Source: Fimbriimonadaceae bacterium (GTDB lineage Bacteria; Armatimonadota; Fimbriimonadia; Fimbriimonadales; Fimbriimonadaceae). From it: DNA of 64,000 nucleotides. The notes beneath the pieces were generated by a model, which ran no database searches, was not told the DNA's origin, and saw only the letters and a program-made list of their open reading frames with translations. A program made the position numbers and the translations under genes. The stretch lies in contig CP075365.1 in assembly GCA_019454125.1 (NCBI GenBank), positions 2,040,218 to 2,104,217 on the forward strand. The letters are read 5' to 3'. How positions within the stretch are numbered: position 1 is the first letter of the stretch; each line of letters begins with the position of its first letter. Below are positions 1 to 8,273 of the stretch, piece by piece.

Positions 1-1464
1 CAGCAACGGCCAGAGTCCGCCTTCCCCGGCGGCCTTAAGGTCAAGTTCGATTCCAGCACTTACGACCCGACGACGGGCAAGCTCGTCTTCTCCGGGCGGG
101 TCGAGGCCCGCTACGACCTGACCACCATCACGAGCGAACAGCTCACCCTGGACGTCGAGGGCCGGCAGGGCACGGCCGAGGGCGGGGTCGTGGTGACAGA
201 CCCGGAGGGCACGATCCAAAGCGCCCGCCTGGAGTTCGATTGGGAGCGCCGCACCGGAGTCGCCATGGACGTGAAGCTGCAAGCGGACAACGTCCGAATC
301 GAGGCGCGCAGGATCGACGTGCGGCCCGAGACTTGGGAGCTGACCGACGCCTCGGGGGCGCTGGCCCGGAGCGACAAGCCACCCGTCTCCTTCACCGCCG
401 CCACCGTGACCTTGCGGCCCGGTCGCGACGGGGTCGCCCGCCACGTCTACCTGCGCGTCCTGGGGGCGAAGATCGGCCCGGTCCCGCGGGTCGCCTTCAG
501 CCTGCGCAAGCGGGTGCGCGGCATCGGCATCCCTTCCTTGACCAACCGGAAGGGGCTCGGACTCGGCGTCACCTGGGGGCCGTCCTTGGCTCTGGGCGAC
601 CAGGCCGCGGCAATCGCGTCCTTCGACTCGTTTCCGCGCCAAGCGCCCGGTTACAGCCTGGAGATCGCGTACAGCCCGCTCGACCCGGAGTCAGACTCGC
701 TGATCCAACCGCGCAGCGACTTGGGCGAGCGGTTCTCGGACGGGTGGTTCGACAACATCGCCGTCGCCTCGCCCCAAGACGAGCGCTCTAATATCGGCAA
801 AAGACGCAGGTCCGTCTCCGTCGGAACGGGCTGGAACCGGGCGACCCAGGCGCGACCGAACGACGCCCTCAACGTCACCAAGCAGCTGGAGATCGTCGGC
901 GAGGCGGGCGAGCAGATCGGTGGGCTGGGAGTCTACGGCAACCTCCGCATCCAGAGCATCCGCCCGAACCCGCGCGAGAACTTCATCGAGCGGGCCTTGG
1001 GCCTGGTCACCGTCGCCGCGCCGACCGTGAATCTGGGCCGCGACCTGTTGCTCGTCACCCGGGCCGACCTCTTTGGGACCGCCAGCGAGAAGAACACCTT
1101 TGCCTGGGTCCGGGGCCTTGCCGGGCTCACATGGGAGCCCATCGAGGGCTTGACGGCAGGCGTCGCCTACACCAGGGGGACGAGCGCGGGCACGCCGGAC
1201 TTCCTTTTCGACCCGCTGGTCAGTCGGGAGGCGTTCCACGTCCGCTTCGACTACGTCCGCGGCCCGTACACCCTCCGCTACCTGACGAAGTACGACTTCG
1301 ACCGGAAGAACTGGTACGACCGAGAGTACGAGATCGCCCTCGTCGCCCAAGTGGTCGAACCGTTCATTCTATTCAGGAGCTTTCCGAGCGACACCCGCTT
1401 CGGAGTCCGGTTCCGGCTCGACAGCTTTGTGGACCGGCTCCAGCGTCGCCGCCAGAGCCGGTGA
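1..1464 (+). CDS. LptD/OstA-like outer-membrane protein, 3' part (5' end outside window)
   Basis: The reading frame is open from base 1 to the TGA at 1462-1464, so the gene begins upstream of the window; about 487 residues are visible. The first 130 or so residues look like an OstA/LptA-type beta-jellyroll, with alternating short strands and phrases such as FSGRVEARYD and LDVEGRQGTAEG. The rest is rich in alternating hydrophobic/polar strands ending in aromatic residues and RFGVRFRLDSF, as expected of a beta-barrel. By family this would be an LPS-assembly (LptD-like) protein in the outer membrane, implying a diderm. It is shorter than Proteobacterial LptD as far as seen. The barrel assignment is inference; the open frame and OstA-like start are seen directly. 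Confidence 0.7.
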   Translation, partial: QQRPESAFPGGLKVKFDSSTYDPTTGKLVFSGRVEARYDLTTITSEQLTLDVEGRQGTAEGGVVVTDPEGTIQSARLEFDWERRTGVAMDVKLQADNVRIEARRIDVRPETWELTDASGALARSDKPPVSFTAATVTLRPGRDGVARHVYLRVLGAKIGPVPRVAFSLRKRVRGIGIPSLTNRKGLGLGVTWGPSLALGDQAAAIASFDSFPRQAPGYSLEIAYSPLDPESDSLIQPRSDLGERFSDGWFDNIAVASPQDERSNIGKRRRSVSVGTGWNRATQARPNDALNVTKQLEIVGEAGEQIGGLGVYGNLRIQSIRPNPRENFIERALGLVTVAAPTVNLGRDLLLVTRADLFGTASEKNTFAWVRGLAGLTWEPIEGLTAGVAYTRGTSAGTPDFLFDPLVSREAFHVRFDYVRGPYTLRYLTKYDFDRKNWYDREYEIALVAQVVEPFILFRSFPSDTRFGVRFRLDSFVDRLQRRRQSR

Positions 1465-1479
1465 CCCCAAGAGGGGCTC

Positions 1480-1689
1480 CTAAGCCGCTTTGGACTTGTC
1501 TGCGACGCTGCACCCGACGACCCGGTCTAACCGGAACTCGCCAAGATCGGTGATGAGGCACGGCCCAAAGTGGGGGACGAAGCTGACGTCGTACACCTCG
1601 GCCAAGTGAACGGCCTCTCGGCCGGCCCGGTCGCGGTAGGTGAGGTTGACATAGCTGCCGACAAAAGTTTTAGCTTCAGAGGAAAGCAT
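1480..1689 (-). CDS. small conserved-looking hypothetical protein (69 aa)
   Basis: A 69-residue ORF convergent with the LptD-like gene, 15 bp beyond its stop. The sequence contains VNLTYRDRAGREAVHLAEV followed by FVPHFGPCLITDLGEFRLDR, which reads like a compact beta-barrel domain rather than a chance GC-rich ORF, since its residue composition is balanced. There is no signal peptide or membrane segment. I cannot name a family; a small SH3-like or regulatory fold is possible. No strong ribosome-binding site is seen before the ATG. Confidence 0.55.
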   Translation of the reverse strand: MLSSEAKTFVGSYVNLTYRDRAGREAVHLAEVYDVSFVPHFGPCLITDLGEFRLDRVVGCSVADKSKAA

Positions 1690-1840
1690 AGGGTCCGCCT
1701 AATCAAGGTACGACGGGGGTCGAGCCCTCGCCTAGTCCCTTTCTTCCCGACCTCGACCGGGCCCCCGACCGTAGCTCTACATGTTTGGCCTCAGTCCAGC
1801 GAGTTAACGGGCCCCCGTCCGCCAGTAGAATGGAGGGGAG

Positions 1841-3745
1841 ATGGCTTACCGGCTGGAGGGCGCACGGTGCCGCGACTTTTCGCAATCGTCCCGCACGGAG
1901 TGGCTGCTGACGAACGGGCTCGGCGGATACGCGATGGGCACGGTCAGCGGAGCGAACTCGCGTCGGTACCACGGACACTTGGTGGCCGCGATCCGGCCCC
2001 CGACCGAGAGGATCGTGCTGCTCGCCGCGATCGAGGCCTACGCCACGATCGCCGACCAGGTCTTCGGCGTCTCGACGAACCAGTACGTCGGCGCCGTCCA
2101 TCCCCAGGGCTATTCCCTGCTGGAGTCCTTCGAGGTGGGCGACCACGCCGAGTGGCGCTTTCGTCTTGCGGGCCAGGCGCTGGCCAAGCGGTTGAAGCCC
2201 CATGACGGCGCCAACGCCGTCACCGTGGAATACCGCAACCACGGCGACACTCCGATCCAGCTGACCCTGCGTCCCCTGGCCTGCCACAAGTTCTACCACG
2301 ACAACTTCCGGGTCACCGACTTCTATCCGCAGTTCCTCATCTTCCCCGAGGATCGGACGATCCTGGCCCAGGACGGCGTGCAGCTCTTCCTGGAACATCC
2401 GAACGCGGAGAGGACGCCCACGACCGGCTGGTACTACCGGTTCGAGCACGGGCGCGAGATCGACCGGGGGCTCGACCCGATCGACGACCTTTACTGCCCG
2501 TGCGAGCTGCGCTATTACCTGATGCCGGGCGAGGCAGCCACGCTCGTCGCGTCCACGGAAGAAGGCACTCCGCCGGTGGCCTTCGGCGAGCTCGCCGCCA
2601 CCCCGCAGGAACCGGAGGCGAAGCTGGTGGAAGCGGCGAAGTACTTCCTGGTGGGCGGATCGGCGCGGACCACGATCATCGCGGGCTACCCGTGGTTCAC
2701 GGACTGGGGCCGCGACACCATGATCTCCCTGCCGGGCATCTGCCTTGAGACCGGGAACGTGGCAGCCGCCCGAGAAATCCTCCGCGCCTACGCAGGCGCG
2801 ATGAACAAGGGGCTCGTCCCGAACCGCTTCCCCGACCGCTCGGAAACGCCGGAGTACAACACGGCCGACGCGACCCTCTGGTTCGCCAACGCACTTCACC
2901 TGACCCTCCAGGCGGAGTGGGACGAGGGGTTCGCGCTGGAGGCGTTCACGTGGTTGCGCGAGATCTTCGAATGGCACCAAAAGGGAACGTCCTTCGGCAT
3001 CGGCGTCGACCCCGCTGACGGGCTCCTGCGCCAAGGCGCCGACGGATACCAGCTGACCTGGATGGACGCCAAAGTCGGACACTGGGTGGTGACACCCCGG
3101 CACGGCAAGCCGATCGAGGTGAACGGTCTGTGGGTGAACGCCTTGCGCGTCGCCCAGGCCCTGGCAGACCGGCTCGGAAAGGACGGCGCCGACTTTCGCG
3201 CGGCCGCGGAGCTGGCCGAGGCGAACTTCGAGGCGAAGTTCTGGAAGGCCTCGATGGGCCACTATCTCGACACCATCGACCCGGACGACGCGAGCCTCCG
3301 ACCGAACCAATTGATCGCGATGGGGCTCCCCTTCGCCCCCTTGCGGGGGGAGAACGCCAAGGCTGCGCTTCGAAAGATCCGCGAAGAGCTGCTGACGGAG
3401 CACGGACTCCGGACGCTCGGTCCTCGGGAGTCCGCCTATCGCGGCAAATACATCGGCACCATGACCGAGCGGGACGCGGCCTATCATCAGGGCACCACCT
3501 GGCCCTGGCTGATCGGCCCCTACGTGTCCGCGGTCTTGCGCGTGGAAGGGGACGTGGCGGAGGCGCGACGAGTCCTCACGAGCGTCCCGACTTGGATGGA
3601 CGAGTACGGCCTGGGCGGGATCGCCGAGGTCTATGACGGCGACGAGCCGCAAAACCCCGGCGGATGCCCCTGGCAAGCTTGGAGCACGGCCGAGGCCCTT
3701 CGCGCCTGGCGCGAGACGGAGGCGTTCGCAAAGGGGCGAGAATGA
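1841..3745 (+). CDS. glycogen debranching enzyme (amylo-alpha-1,6-glucosidase family)
   Basis: 634 residues, the usual size for the archaeal/bacterial GDE family. It starts at an ATG right after a strong GGAGGGG (1832-1838). The N-terminal domain (about residues 1-200) opens with TEWLLTNGLGGYAMGTVSGA, the family hallmark. The C-terminal (alpha/alpha)6 catalytic domain carries YPWFTDWGRDTMISLPG near residue 281 and VTPRHGKPIEVNGLW near residue 411, then GGCPWQAWSTAEALR at the end. It should hydrolyse alpha-1,6 branch points of glycogen or related glucans in the cytoplasm. Its stop overlaps the start of the next gene as ATGA. Together with the GH15 enzyme at 42.8 kb it suggests glycogen or maltodextrin turnover. 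Confidence 0.92.
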   Translation: MAYRLEGARCRDFSQSSRTEWLLTNGLGGYAMGTVSGANSRRYHGHLVAAIRPPTERIVLLAAIEAYATIADQVFGVSTNQYVGAVHPQGYSLLESFEVGDHAEWRFRLAGQALAKRLKPHDGANAVTVEYRNHGDTPIQLTLRPLACHKFYHDNFRVTDFYPQFLIFPEDRTILAQDGVQLFLEHPNAERTPTTGWYYRFEHGREIDRGLDPIDDLYCPCELRYYLMPGEAATLVASTEEGTPPVAFGELAATPQEPEAKLVEAAKYFLVGGSARTTIIAGYPWFTDWGRDTMISLPGICLETGNVAAAREILRAYAGAMNKGLVPNRFPDRSETPEYNTADATLWFANALHLTLQAEWDEGFALEAFTWLREIFEWHQKGTSFGIGVDPADGLLRQGADGYQLTWMDAKVGHWVVTPRHGKPIEVNGLWVNALRVAQALADRLGKDGADFRAAAELAEANFEAKFWKASMGHYLDTIDPDDASLRPNQLIAMGLPFAPLRGENAKAALRKIREELLTEHGLRTLGPRESAYRGKYIGTMTERDAAYHQGTTWPWLIGPYVSAVLRVEGDVAEARRVLTSVPTWMDEYGLGGIAEVYDGDEPQNPGGCPWQAWSTAEALRAWRETEAFAKGRE

Positions 3746-4995
3746 TCGGGCGCGCCGCTGCCTTGACCTTGCTCGGTTGCGGCCTCCTTGCCCCGGCGTG
3801 CCGACCCGGCCCGACGACTTCTTCAGCCCTAGACCGTCCTCGCTTCCAGGCTGAAAAGGTCGACCCCAAGGTCTACGACTCGATGAACGAGTTCTCGTTC
3901 AAGCTGGCCCGCGCGGCGAACCTGGCCGGCGGGAACTCGTGTTTGAGCCCGGTGTCCCTCGACCAAACTTTAGTGGTCTTGTTAAACGGAGCGGAAGGCA
4001 AAGCCTTTGAGACTCTTGCCGACCTCTTGGACGTGGAGAACCCGGACATTGACGCGATTAACCAAGGGCGCATGGCCTTGATCGACGAATTGCGATACTT
4101 GCCGGGAAATCCCGTCACACTTTCCACAGGGATCTTTTCCGTCCAACCCTTGCGAATCCATCCCCCCTTTGCGGGAGAGATGCGGACAAAGTTTGGCGCA
4201 GAGCTCCGCAAGTTGGGCGGAGCGAACACAGATTCCGCACGCCAGGTCCGCGACTGGGTGGCGAACGAGTCTCTCGGTCGGATCACCGAATATGACCCCG
4301 AACTTTCCAAGGACCTGCTTTTCATTGTTCTGAATGTCGCCACGTTGACGGCCGAGTGGGAAGGGCCTTTCGACGCGCCGCAAGCCGCGCAATTCATGTC
4401 GCCCAGCGGCACAAAGGAAGTCCCTACGATCAAAGACCATCGCGCGGTCGGCTATTATAGAGACGACACCTTCTCTGCCGTGCGTATCCCTTATAAAGAC
4501 AAGACCTTATCGATGGTCTTCGCCCTCCCGAAGAAAGGCAATGTTTCAGGCCTTGTAAACAGTTTAAGCGCAACGAAGTGGCGCTCTTTGCTTAAGAGTT
4601 TTCGTACTGATTCCCTCGACCTGCAGTTTCCTGTTTTCTCGGTGGAGGCCACCCAAGACCTGGTTCCCGCGCTGAAGGCGCTCGGCGGCGAGAGCCTCTT
4701 CCGGCCCGGGAACGACTTCCGCCGGGTCTCCCGCGAGGTGTACCCTCCCGAGACCTCCATTTCCAGGTTCAAGCAGACGACCTTCATCGAGGTGGATGAA
4801 AGGGGGACGCGGGCGGCCGCGGCGACTCAAACCGACGCCGTCGCCATGGATGCCCCCATGGAGCCTCTGAACTTCATCGCCGACCGGCCCTTCTTCTATG
4901 CCGTCGTCGAGGAGAAGACGGGCACGATCCTCTTCTTCGGGGTCGTCACCGACCCCTCCGTCAGAAGCGGCAGATCCGAAGCGCAGCCTCGGTGA
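3742..4995 (+). CDS. serpin-family protease inhibitor, probably exported
   Basis: 417 residues from an ATG overlapping the previous stop (ATGA). The N-terminus is a short hydrophobic leader with cysteines (LTLLGCG, then LAPAC), so a lipoprotein or secreted form is likely though the lipobox is imperfect. Serpin hallmarks are clear: NSCLSPVSLDQTLVVLLNGA near the start, the hinge VDERGTRAAAATQTDAV, and the C-terminal FIADRPFFYAVVEEKTGTIL. Counting from the hinge, the P1-P1' bond would be Met-Asp, and the small-residue hinge predicts a true inhibitor rather than a non-inhibitory serpin. Codons from about 3,960 to 4,620 use more A/T than both neighbours, which may reflect transfer. The 3' end overlaps the convergent E1 beta gene by 35 bp. 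Confidence 0.9.
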   Translation: MIGRAAALTLLGCGLLAPACRPGPTTSSALDRPRFQAEKVDPKVYDSMNEFSFKLARAANLAGGNSCLSPVSLDQTLVVLLNGAEGKAFETLADLLDVENPDIDAINQGRMALIDELRYLPGNPVTLSTGIFSVQPLRIHPPFAGEMRTKFGAELRKLGGANTDSARQVRDWVANESLGRITEYDPELSKDLLFIVLNVATLTAEWEGPFDAPQAAQFMSPSGTKEVPTIKDHRAVGYYRDDTFSAVRIPYKDKTLSMVFALPKKGNVSGLVNSLSATKWRSLLKSFRTDSLDLQFPVFSVEATQDLVPALKALGGESLFRPGNDFRRVSREVYPPETSISRFKQTTFIEVDERGTRAAAATQTDAVAMDAPMEPLNFIADRPFFYAVVEEKTGTILFFGVVTDPSVRSGRSEAQPR

Positions 4996-5980
4996 TCTTC
5001 TCGACCGAAGGCAGCACGTAGGTTTCGAGCGGCTTCACCCACGGCACCGGCGTGTCCAAGCGCGTGATCCGGGCAGGCGGCGCGTCCAGGTACATGAACG
5101 CCTCTTGCGAAAGCCGCGCAAGGATCTCGCCGGCGAACCCGCAAGTGCGTGGAGCCTCGTTCACGACGAGCAACCGGTTCGTCTTCTTCACCGATTCGAT
5201 GATCGCTTGCTCGTCCAGCGGCACCAGGCTGCGGATGTCGATCACTTCCGCGCTGAAGCCCTCCTTGTCGAGGTTCTTCGCGGCTTCCAGGCAATGGTAG
5301 ACGTTGTTGCCATAGGTGACGATCGTGATGTCGTCGCCCTCGCGGCGGGTCGCCGCCTTGCCGAACGGGACCAGCGCGGCGTCGCCCTCCTCCAATTCTT
5401 CTTCGATCGCGCGGAGCCGGTAGAGCTCCTTCATCTCATAAAGCAACACCGGGTTCGGGTCGCGCAGCGCGCTCTTGAGCAAGCCTTTCGCGTCGGCCGG
5501 GGTGCTGGGACACACGATCTTCAGGCCCGGGGAGTTCGCGAACCAAGCCTCGTTCATTTGGCTGTGGTAGAGCGCGCCCCCGCCGTACCCGCCGGCAGGG
5601 CCGCGGATGACCATGGGGATCGCGACCTCGCCCGCCGTGCGGTAATGGTAGGTCGCGACCATGTTCACGATCTGGTCGAAGCCGCACGAGATGAAGTCGA
5701 TGAACTGCATCTCGACCATCGCGGTCTTGCCGTTGAGGCACATGCCGCAGGCGACACCCACGATCGCGGCCTCGCTGATCGGCGCATCGATCACGCGCTG
5801 CGGGCCGAACTCGGTGCGCAGTCCGTCCGTGACGCCGAAGGCGCCGCCGAGGATGCCGATGTCCTCCCCGATGCAGACCATGTCCTGGTTGGAGGCCATC
5901 TCCTCGAAGAGGGCCTCTTTGAGGGCGGTCAGGTAGTTCTTTTTAAGCCCGGTCGGTGCCGGCGTGGCGACAGCGCTCAC
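4961..5980 (-). CDS. 2-oxoacid (pyruvate or branched-chain) dehydrogenase E1 beta subunit
   Basis: About 339 residues. It contains the transketolase-like pyrimidine-binding domain (EDIGILGGAFGVTDGL, APISEAAIVGVACGMCLNG, GPAGGYGGGALYHSQ) and the C-terminal domain (EVIDIRSLVPLD, GFAGEILARL). The start chosen is the GTG at 5980, which shares GTGA with the stop of the upstream E1 alpha gene and has GGGAG 8 nt before it; another in-frame GTG lies at 6004. With E1 alpha it forms the thiamine-diphosphate decarboxylase of a pyruvate, branched-chain or acetoin dehydrogenase complex. No E2 or E3 gene is in the window, so the substrate cannot be settled. Confidence 0.9.
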   Translation of the reverse strand: MSAVATPAPTGLKKNYLTALKEALFEEMASNQDMVCIGEDIGILGGAFGVTDGLRTEFGPQRVIDAPISEAAIVGVACGMCLNGKTAMVEMQFIDFISCGFDQIVNMVATYHYRTAGEVAIPMVIRGPAGGYGGGALYHSQMNEAWFANSPGLKIVCPSTPADAKGLLKSALRDPNPVLLYEMKELYRLRAIEEELEEGDAALVPFGKAATRREGDDITIVTYGNNVYHCLEAAKNLDKEGFSAEVIDIRSLVPLDEQAIIESVKKTNRLLVVNEAPRTCGFAGEILARLSQEAFMYLDAPPARITRLDTPVPWVKPLETYVLPSVEKITEAALRICRF

Positions 5981-7116
5981 TGGCCGAACTCCCGATAAAC
6001 CCACATGCCGCCTTCTTCCGCCTCTGGGACGGGTTGGTTCACGGCGTATTCGACGCCCTCGTTCAAGTAGTCCACAACTTCGGCTGGGAAGTCCACGTCC
6101 GTCACTTCGCCTGCGCTCCGGCCCTCGGGCGCGTGCTTCTCAAACTCTTCTTGGGTCAGCATGCCCTTGGCGAGCATGATGCGCTTCATCACCGCGATCG
6201 GGTCGCGGGAGCGGCCCGAGTCGACTTCCGCCTTCGGCCGGTACTTCGCGGCCCGGTCGTCGTCGTGGTCGCCGTGGCCATAGGCGCGGAATGTCTTGCA
6301 CTCCACGATGCTCGGCCCTTTGCCGCTTCGGGCGTGGTCGACCGCCTCCATGACCTTCTCGTAGACGTCCAACACGTTCTGGCCGTCCGCGATGAGCCCG
6401 GGAATGCCATATCCGTCGGCGCGGCGGGCGAAGTCTTCCAGGGGATACTCCAGCTCGGTCGGCGTGCCATACGCCCACTGGTTGTTCTCGATGATGGTCA
6501 CCACGGGCAGCTTGTGCACGGCGGCGAAGTTGACCGCTTCGTGGAAGACTCCTTGGGCGGTCGAGCCTTCCCCGTTATAGGTGAGCACGACCGCATCACC
6601 CCCATTCAGCCGGTCGGCGTAAACGACGCCGGCCGCGGCAGGGATCGTGCCCGCAAGCATCGACGTCGAGTGGATGATGTGGTTCTTTCGAGAACCGATG
6701 TGCGACCAGTTGTCGCGGGCCCTGCCAGGGGAGCCGACTTTGCCCCAGACCTGGCTGCAAACCTCTTGGATAGTCATGCCCATCCGCTCCGGGTTCCGCC
6801 AACCGTTGCGGAAGTCCTTCAAGAAGAACGCGGGCATGTCGCGGTGGATCGGGCTGATCCAGTCCGTGGGCTTAAGGCCATAGAGCGAGCCGACCAAGAT
6901 CGCTTCCTGGTTGTGGCTCGAATAGAGCGTCCCTCTCAGACGGCCACGCTTCTTCTCCTTGATAAGGCGGACGTCGAAGTACCGAGCGAGGTACAGCTGG
7001 AGGAGGAGCTCGCGATAGTCCTCTGCGGTGAGTTTCGAGCCATGGGGCCCTAACTCGAACTCGTCGGTGTTTTTGGCGTTGCCCTTTCGGGCCGATTCGG
7101 CTGCGGTCGTGGCCAA
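5977..7116 (-). CDS. 2-oxoacid (pyruvate or branched-chain) dehydrogenase E1 alpha subunit
   Basis: 379 residues from a TTG start at 7116 with GGAG about 8 nt upstream. The ThDP-binding region reads GEGSTAQGVFHEAVNFA ending in ENNQWA, the GDG-X~25-NN motif with Glu in place of the first Asp. IGSRKNHIIHSTSMLAGTIP and the later YGHGDHDDDRAAKYR are typical of E1 alpha. It is translationally coupled (GTGA) to E1 beta downstream. It catalyses the decarboxylation step and the reductive transfer to lipoyl-E2 together with E1 beta. Pyruvate is the commonest substrate for such pairs, but branched-chain keto acids are equally compatible with what is seen. Confidence 0.9.
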   Translation of the reverse strand: MATTAAESARKGNAKNTDEFELGPHGSKLTAEDYRELLLQLYLARYFDVRLIKEKKRGRLRGTLYSSHNQEAILVGSLYGLKPTDWISPIHRDMPAFFLKDFRNGWRNPERMGMTIQEVCSQVWGKVGSPGRARDNWSHIGSRKNHIIHSTSMLAGTIPAAAGVVYADRLNGGDAVVLTYNGEGSTAQGVFHEAVNFAAVHKLPVVTIIENNQWAYGTPTELEYPLEDFARRADGYGIPGLIADGQNVLDVYEKVMEAVDHARSGKGPSIVECKTFRAYGHGDHDDDRAAKYRPKAEVDSGRSRDPIAVMKRIMLAKGMLTQEEFEKHAPEGRSAGEVTDVDFPAEVVDYLNEGVEYAVNQPVPEAEEGGMWVYREFGQ

Positions 7117-7192
7117 GGGGAAAACTCCGGGATCGGTGATCCTTAAAGATACCTATCGGGGCAAAACGTGAAAGGCTCGAACGGCCCAATAC

Positions 7193-7230
7193 AAAGGCCC
7201 CGCCCCATCAATAGGGCCGGGGCCTTTGGC
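7193..7230 (-). terminator. GC-rich hairpin after the thioredoxin-fusion gene
   Basis: Perfect 9-bp arms AAAGGCCCC (7193-7201) and GGGGCCTTT (7219-7227), with extra CCC/GGG pairing inside. It lies just past the stop of the minus-strand gene at 7238. There is no long T-run after it, so it is only terminator-like. Confidence 0.45.
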
Positions 7231-7237
7231 ACAGGGC

Positions 7238-8233
7238 TTAGTTAGCGGCTTTCAGGGCCTTGTCCATGTCGGCCAAGACCTGGGAGAGGCCGGCATAGCC
7301 CACGTACTCGTAGACCAACCGCCCCTTCGCGTCGATAAACTTGACGGTCGGGTAGGCCTCGACGTTGTACTTCTGGGCGAGGGCCACGTTCGGCCCGGCT
7401 TCCGCGTCGAGCTTCACCAGGATGAAGTCCTTCGCCTTCTTCTTGAACTCGGCCGCGGTGAAGGCCTCGGCCGCCATCATCTTGCAGGGGCCGCACCAGG
7501 TGGCGTAAAAGTCCACCATCATCATCTTGCCGGTCTGCTCAGAGACCTTGCGCGCTTCCTCGAAGTTCGTGAACCACTTGCCTTCCGTCATGGCCGCGAA
7601 GTCGAGCTCCTTGGCGCCTGCGGGCGCCTTGAACGCGAAGAGGTCGCTGGCGGCCTCGGTGGCGAGGCCCGAGACGTTCCAGACCGACTGGTCGCTAGCC
7701 GTCTTCGTCTTCACGACGACCTCGCCCTGGCGGGGCAGGCGGTCGCTGGGATCGATGTACAGGGTGACCATGGCCTGCGCGTCCTTGTCCACCTGGACCG
7801 TGACGACATCGTAGCTCTTGCCGCCGCGGTTTTTGTTGCCCATGTCGCGGCTGGCGTAAACGTTCTTGAAGGCGGCGCCGTCAAAGAACGCCTTCCAGGG
7901 CATCAAGGCGACGCTGTCGAAGAGCTCGCCGAGCTTTGCGGCGTCCTGCGGCTGCTTGTAAAAGGTCTTGGCGTTCTTGTCATAGGTCGTGACGTTCGTG
8001 CCGTCCGCGACCGTGAGGGTCGAGGCGGTCTCGACGCGGGCCATGTTCGGCTTCGCGAGCGCGACCGTGACCTGCTCCGAAGAGCCGCCCAGCTTCGAGA
8101 CCGTCACCGTCATCTTCAAGGTCTCGGCTTTGGCCATCGCTTCGATGGCGGCTTGGAGTTTTGGCGAAACATCGATCGCTCGCGCGGCGACGGCCACGCT
8201 CATCAGCGCGGCGAACATAATGGCTCGTTTCAT
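7238..8233 (-). CDS. exported protein: LolA/DUF2092-like domain fused to thioredoxin
   Basis: 331 residues from the ATG at 8233, preceded by GGGAG. A signal peptide is evident (MKRAIMFAALMSVAVAARA). Residues about 22-205 resemble a LolA-like/DUF2092 periplasmic lipoprotein-carrier fold (EAMAKAETLKMTVTV, RVETASTLTVADGTNVTTYD). Residues about 215-331 form a thioredoxin domain with the active site WCGPCKMMAAEAF and a cis-Pro region (EAYPTVKFID). The arrangement suggests a periplasmic redox protein with an attached lipid- or protein-binding module. The thioredoxin half is certain; the family of the N-terminal half is inferred. It is transcribed divergently from the next gene, with only 40 bp between starts. 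Confidence 0.8.
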   Translation of the reverse strand: MKRAIMFAALMSVAVAARAIDVSPKLQAAIEAMAKAETLKMTVTVSKLGGSSEQVTVALAKPNMARVETASTLTVADGTNVTTYDKNAKTFYKQPQDAAKLGELFDSVALMPWKAFFDGAAFKNVYASRDMGNKNRGGKSYDVVTVQVDKDAQAMVTLYIDPSDRLPRQGEVVVKTKTASDQSVWNVSGLATEAASDLFAFKAPAGAKELDFAAMTEGKWFTNFEEARKVSEQTGKMMMVDFYATWCGPCKMMAAEAFTAAEFKKKAKDFILVKLDAEAGPNVALAQKYNVEAYPTVKFIDAKGRLVYEYVGYAGLSQVLADMDKALKAAN

Positions 8234-8273
8234 CGTGAATTCTCCCGGTTCAGGCAATCAAGGGCATTTTGAC

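Noticed and set aside
1705-1780. Sequence GGGGGTCGAGCCCTCG resembling a tRNA T-arm
   Set aside because: The T-loop consensus is incomplete and no acceptor, D or anticodon stem can be folded around it.
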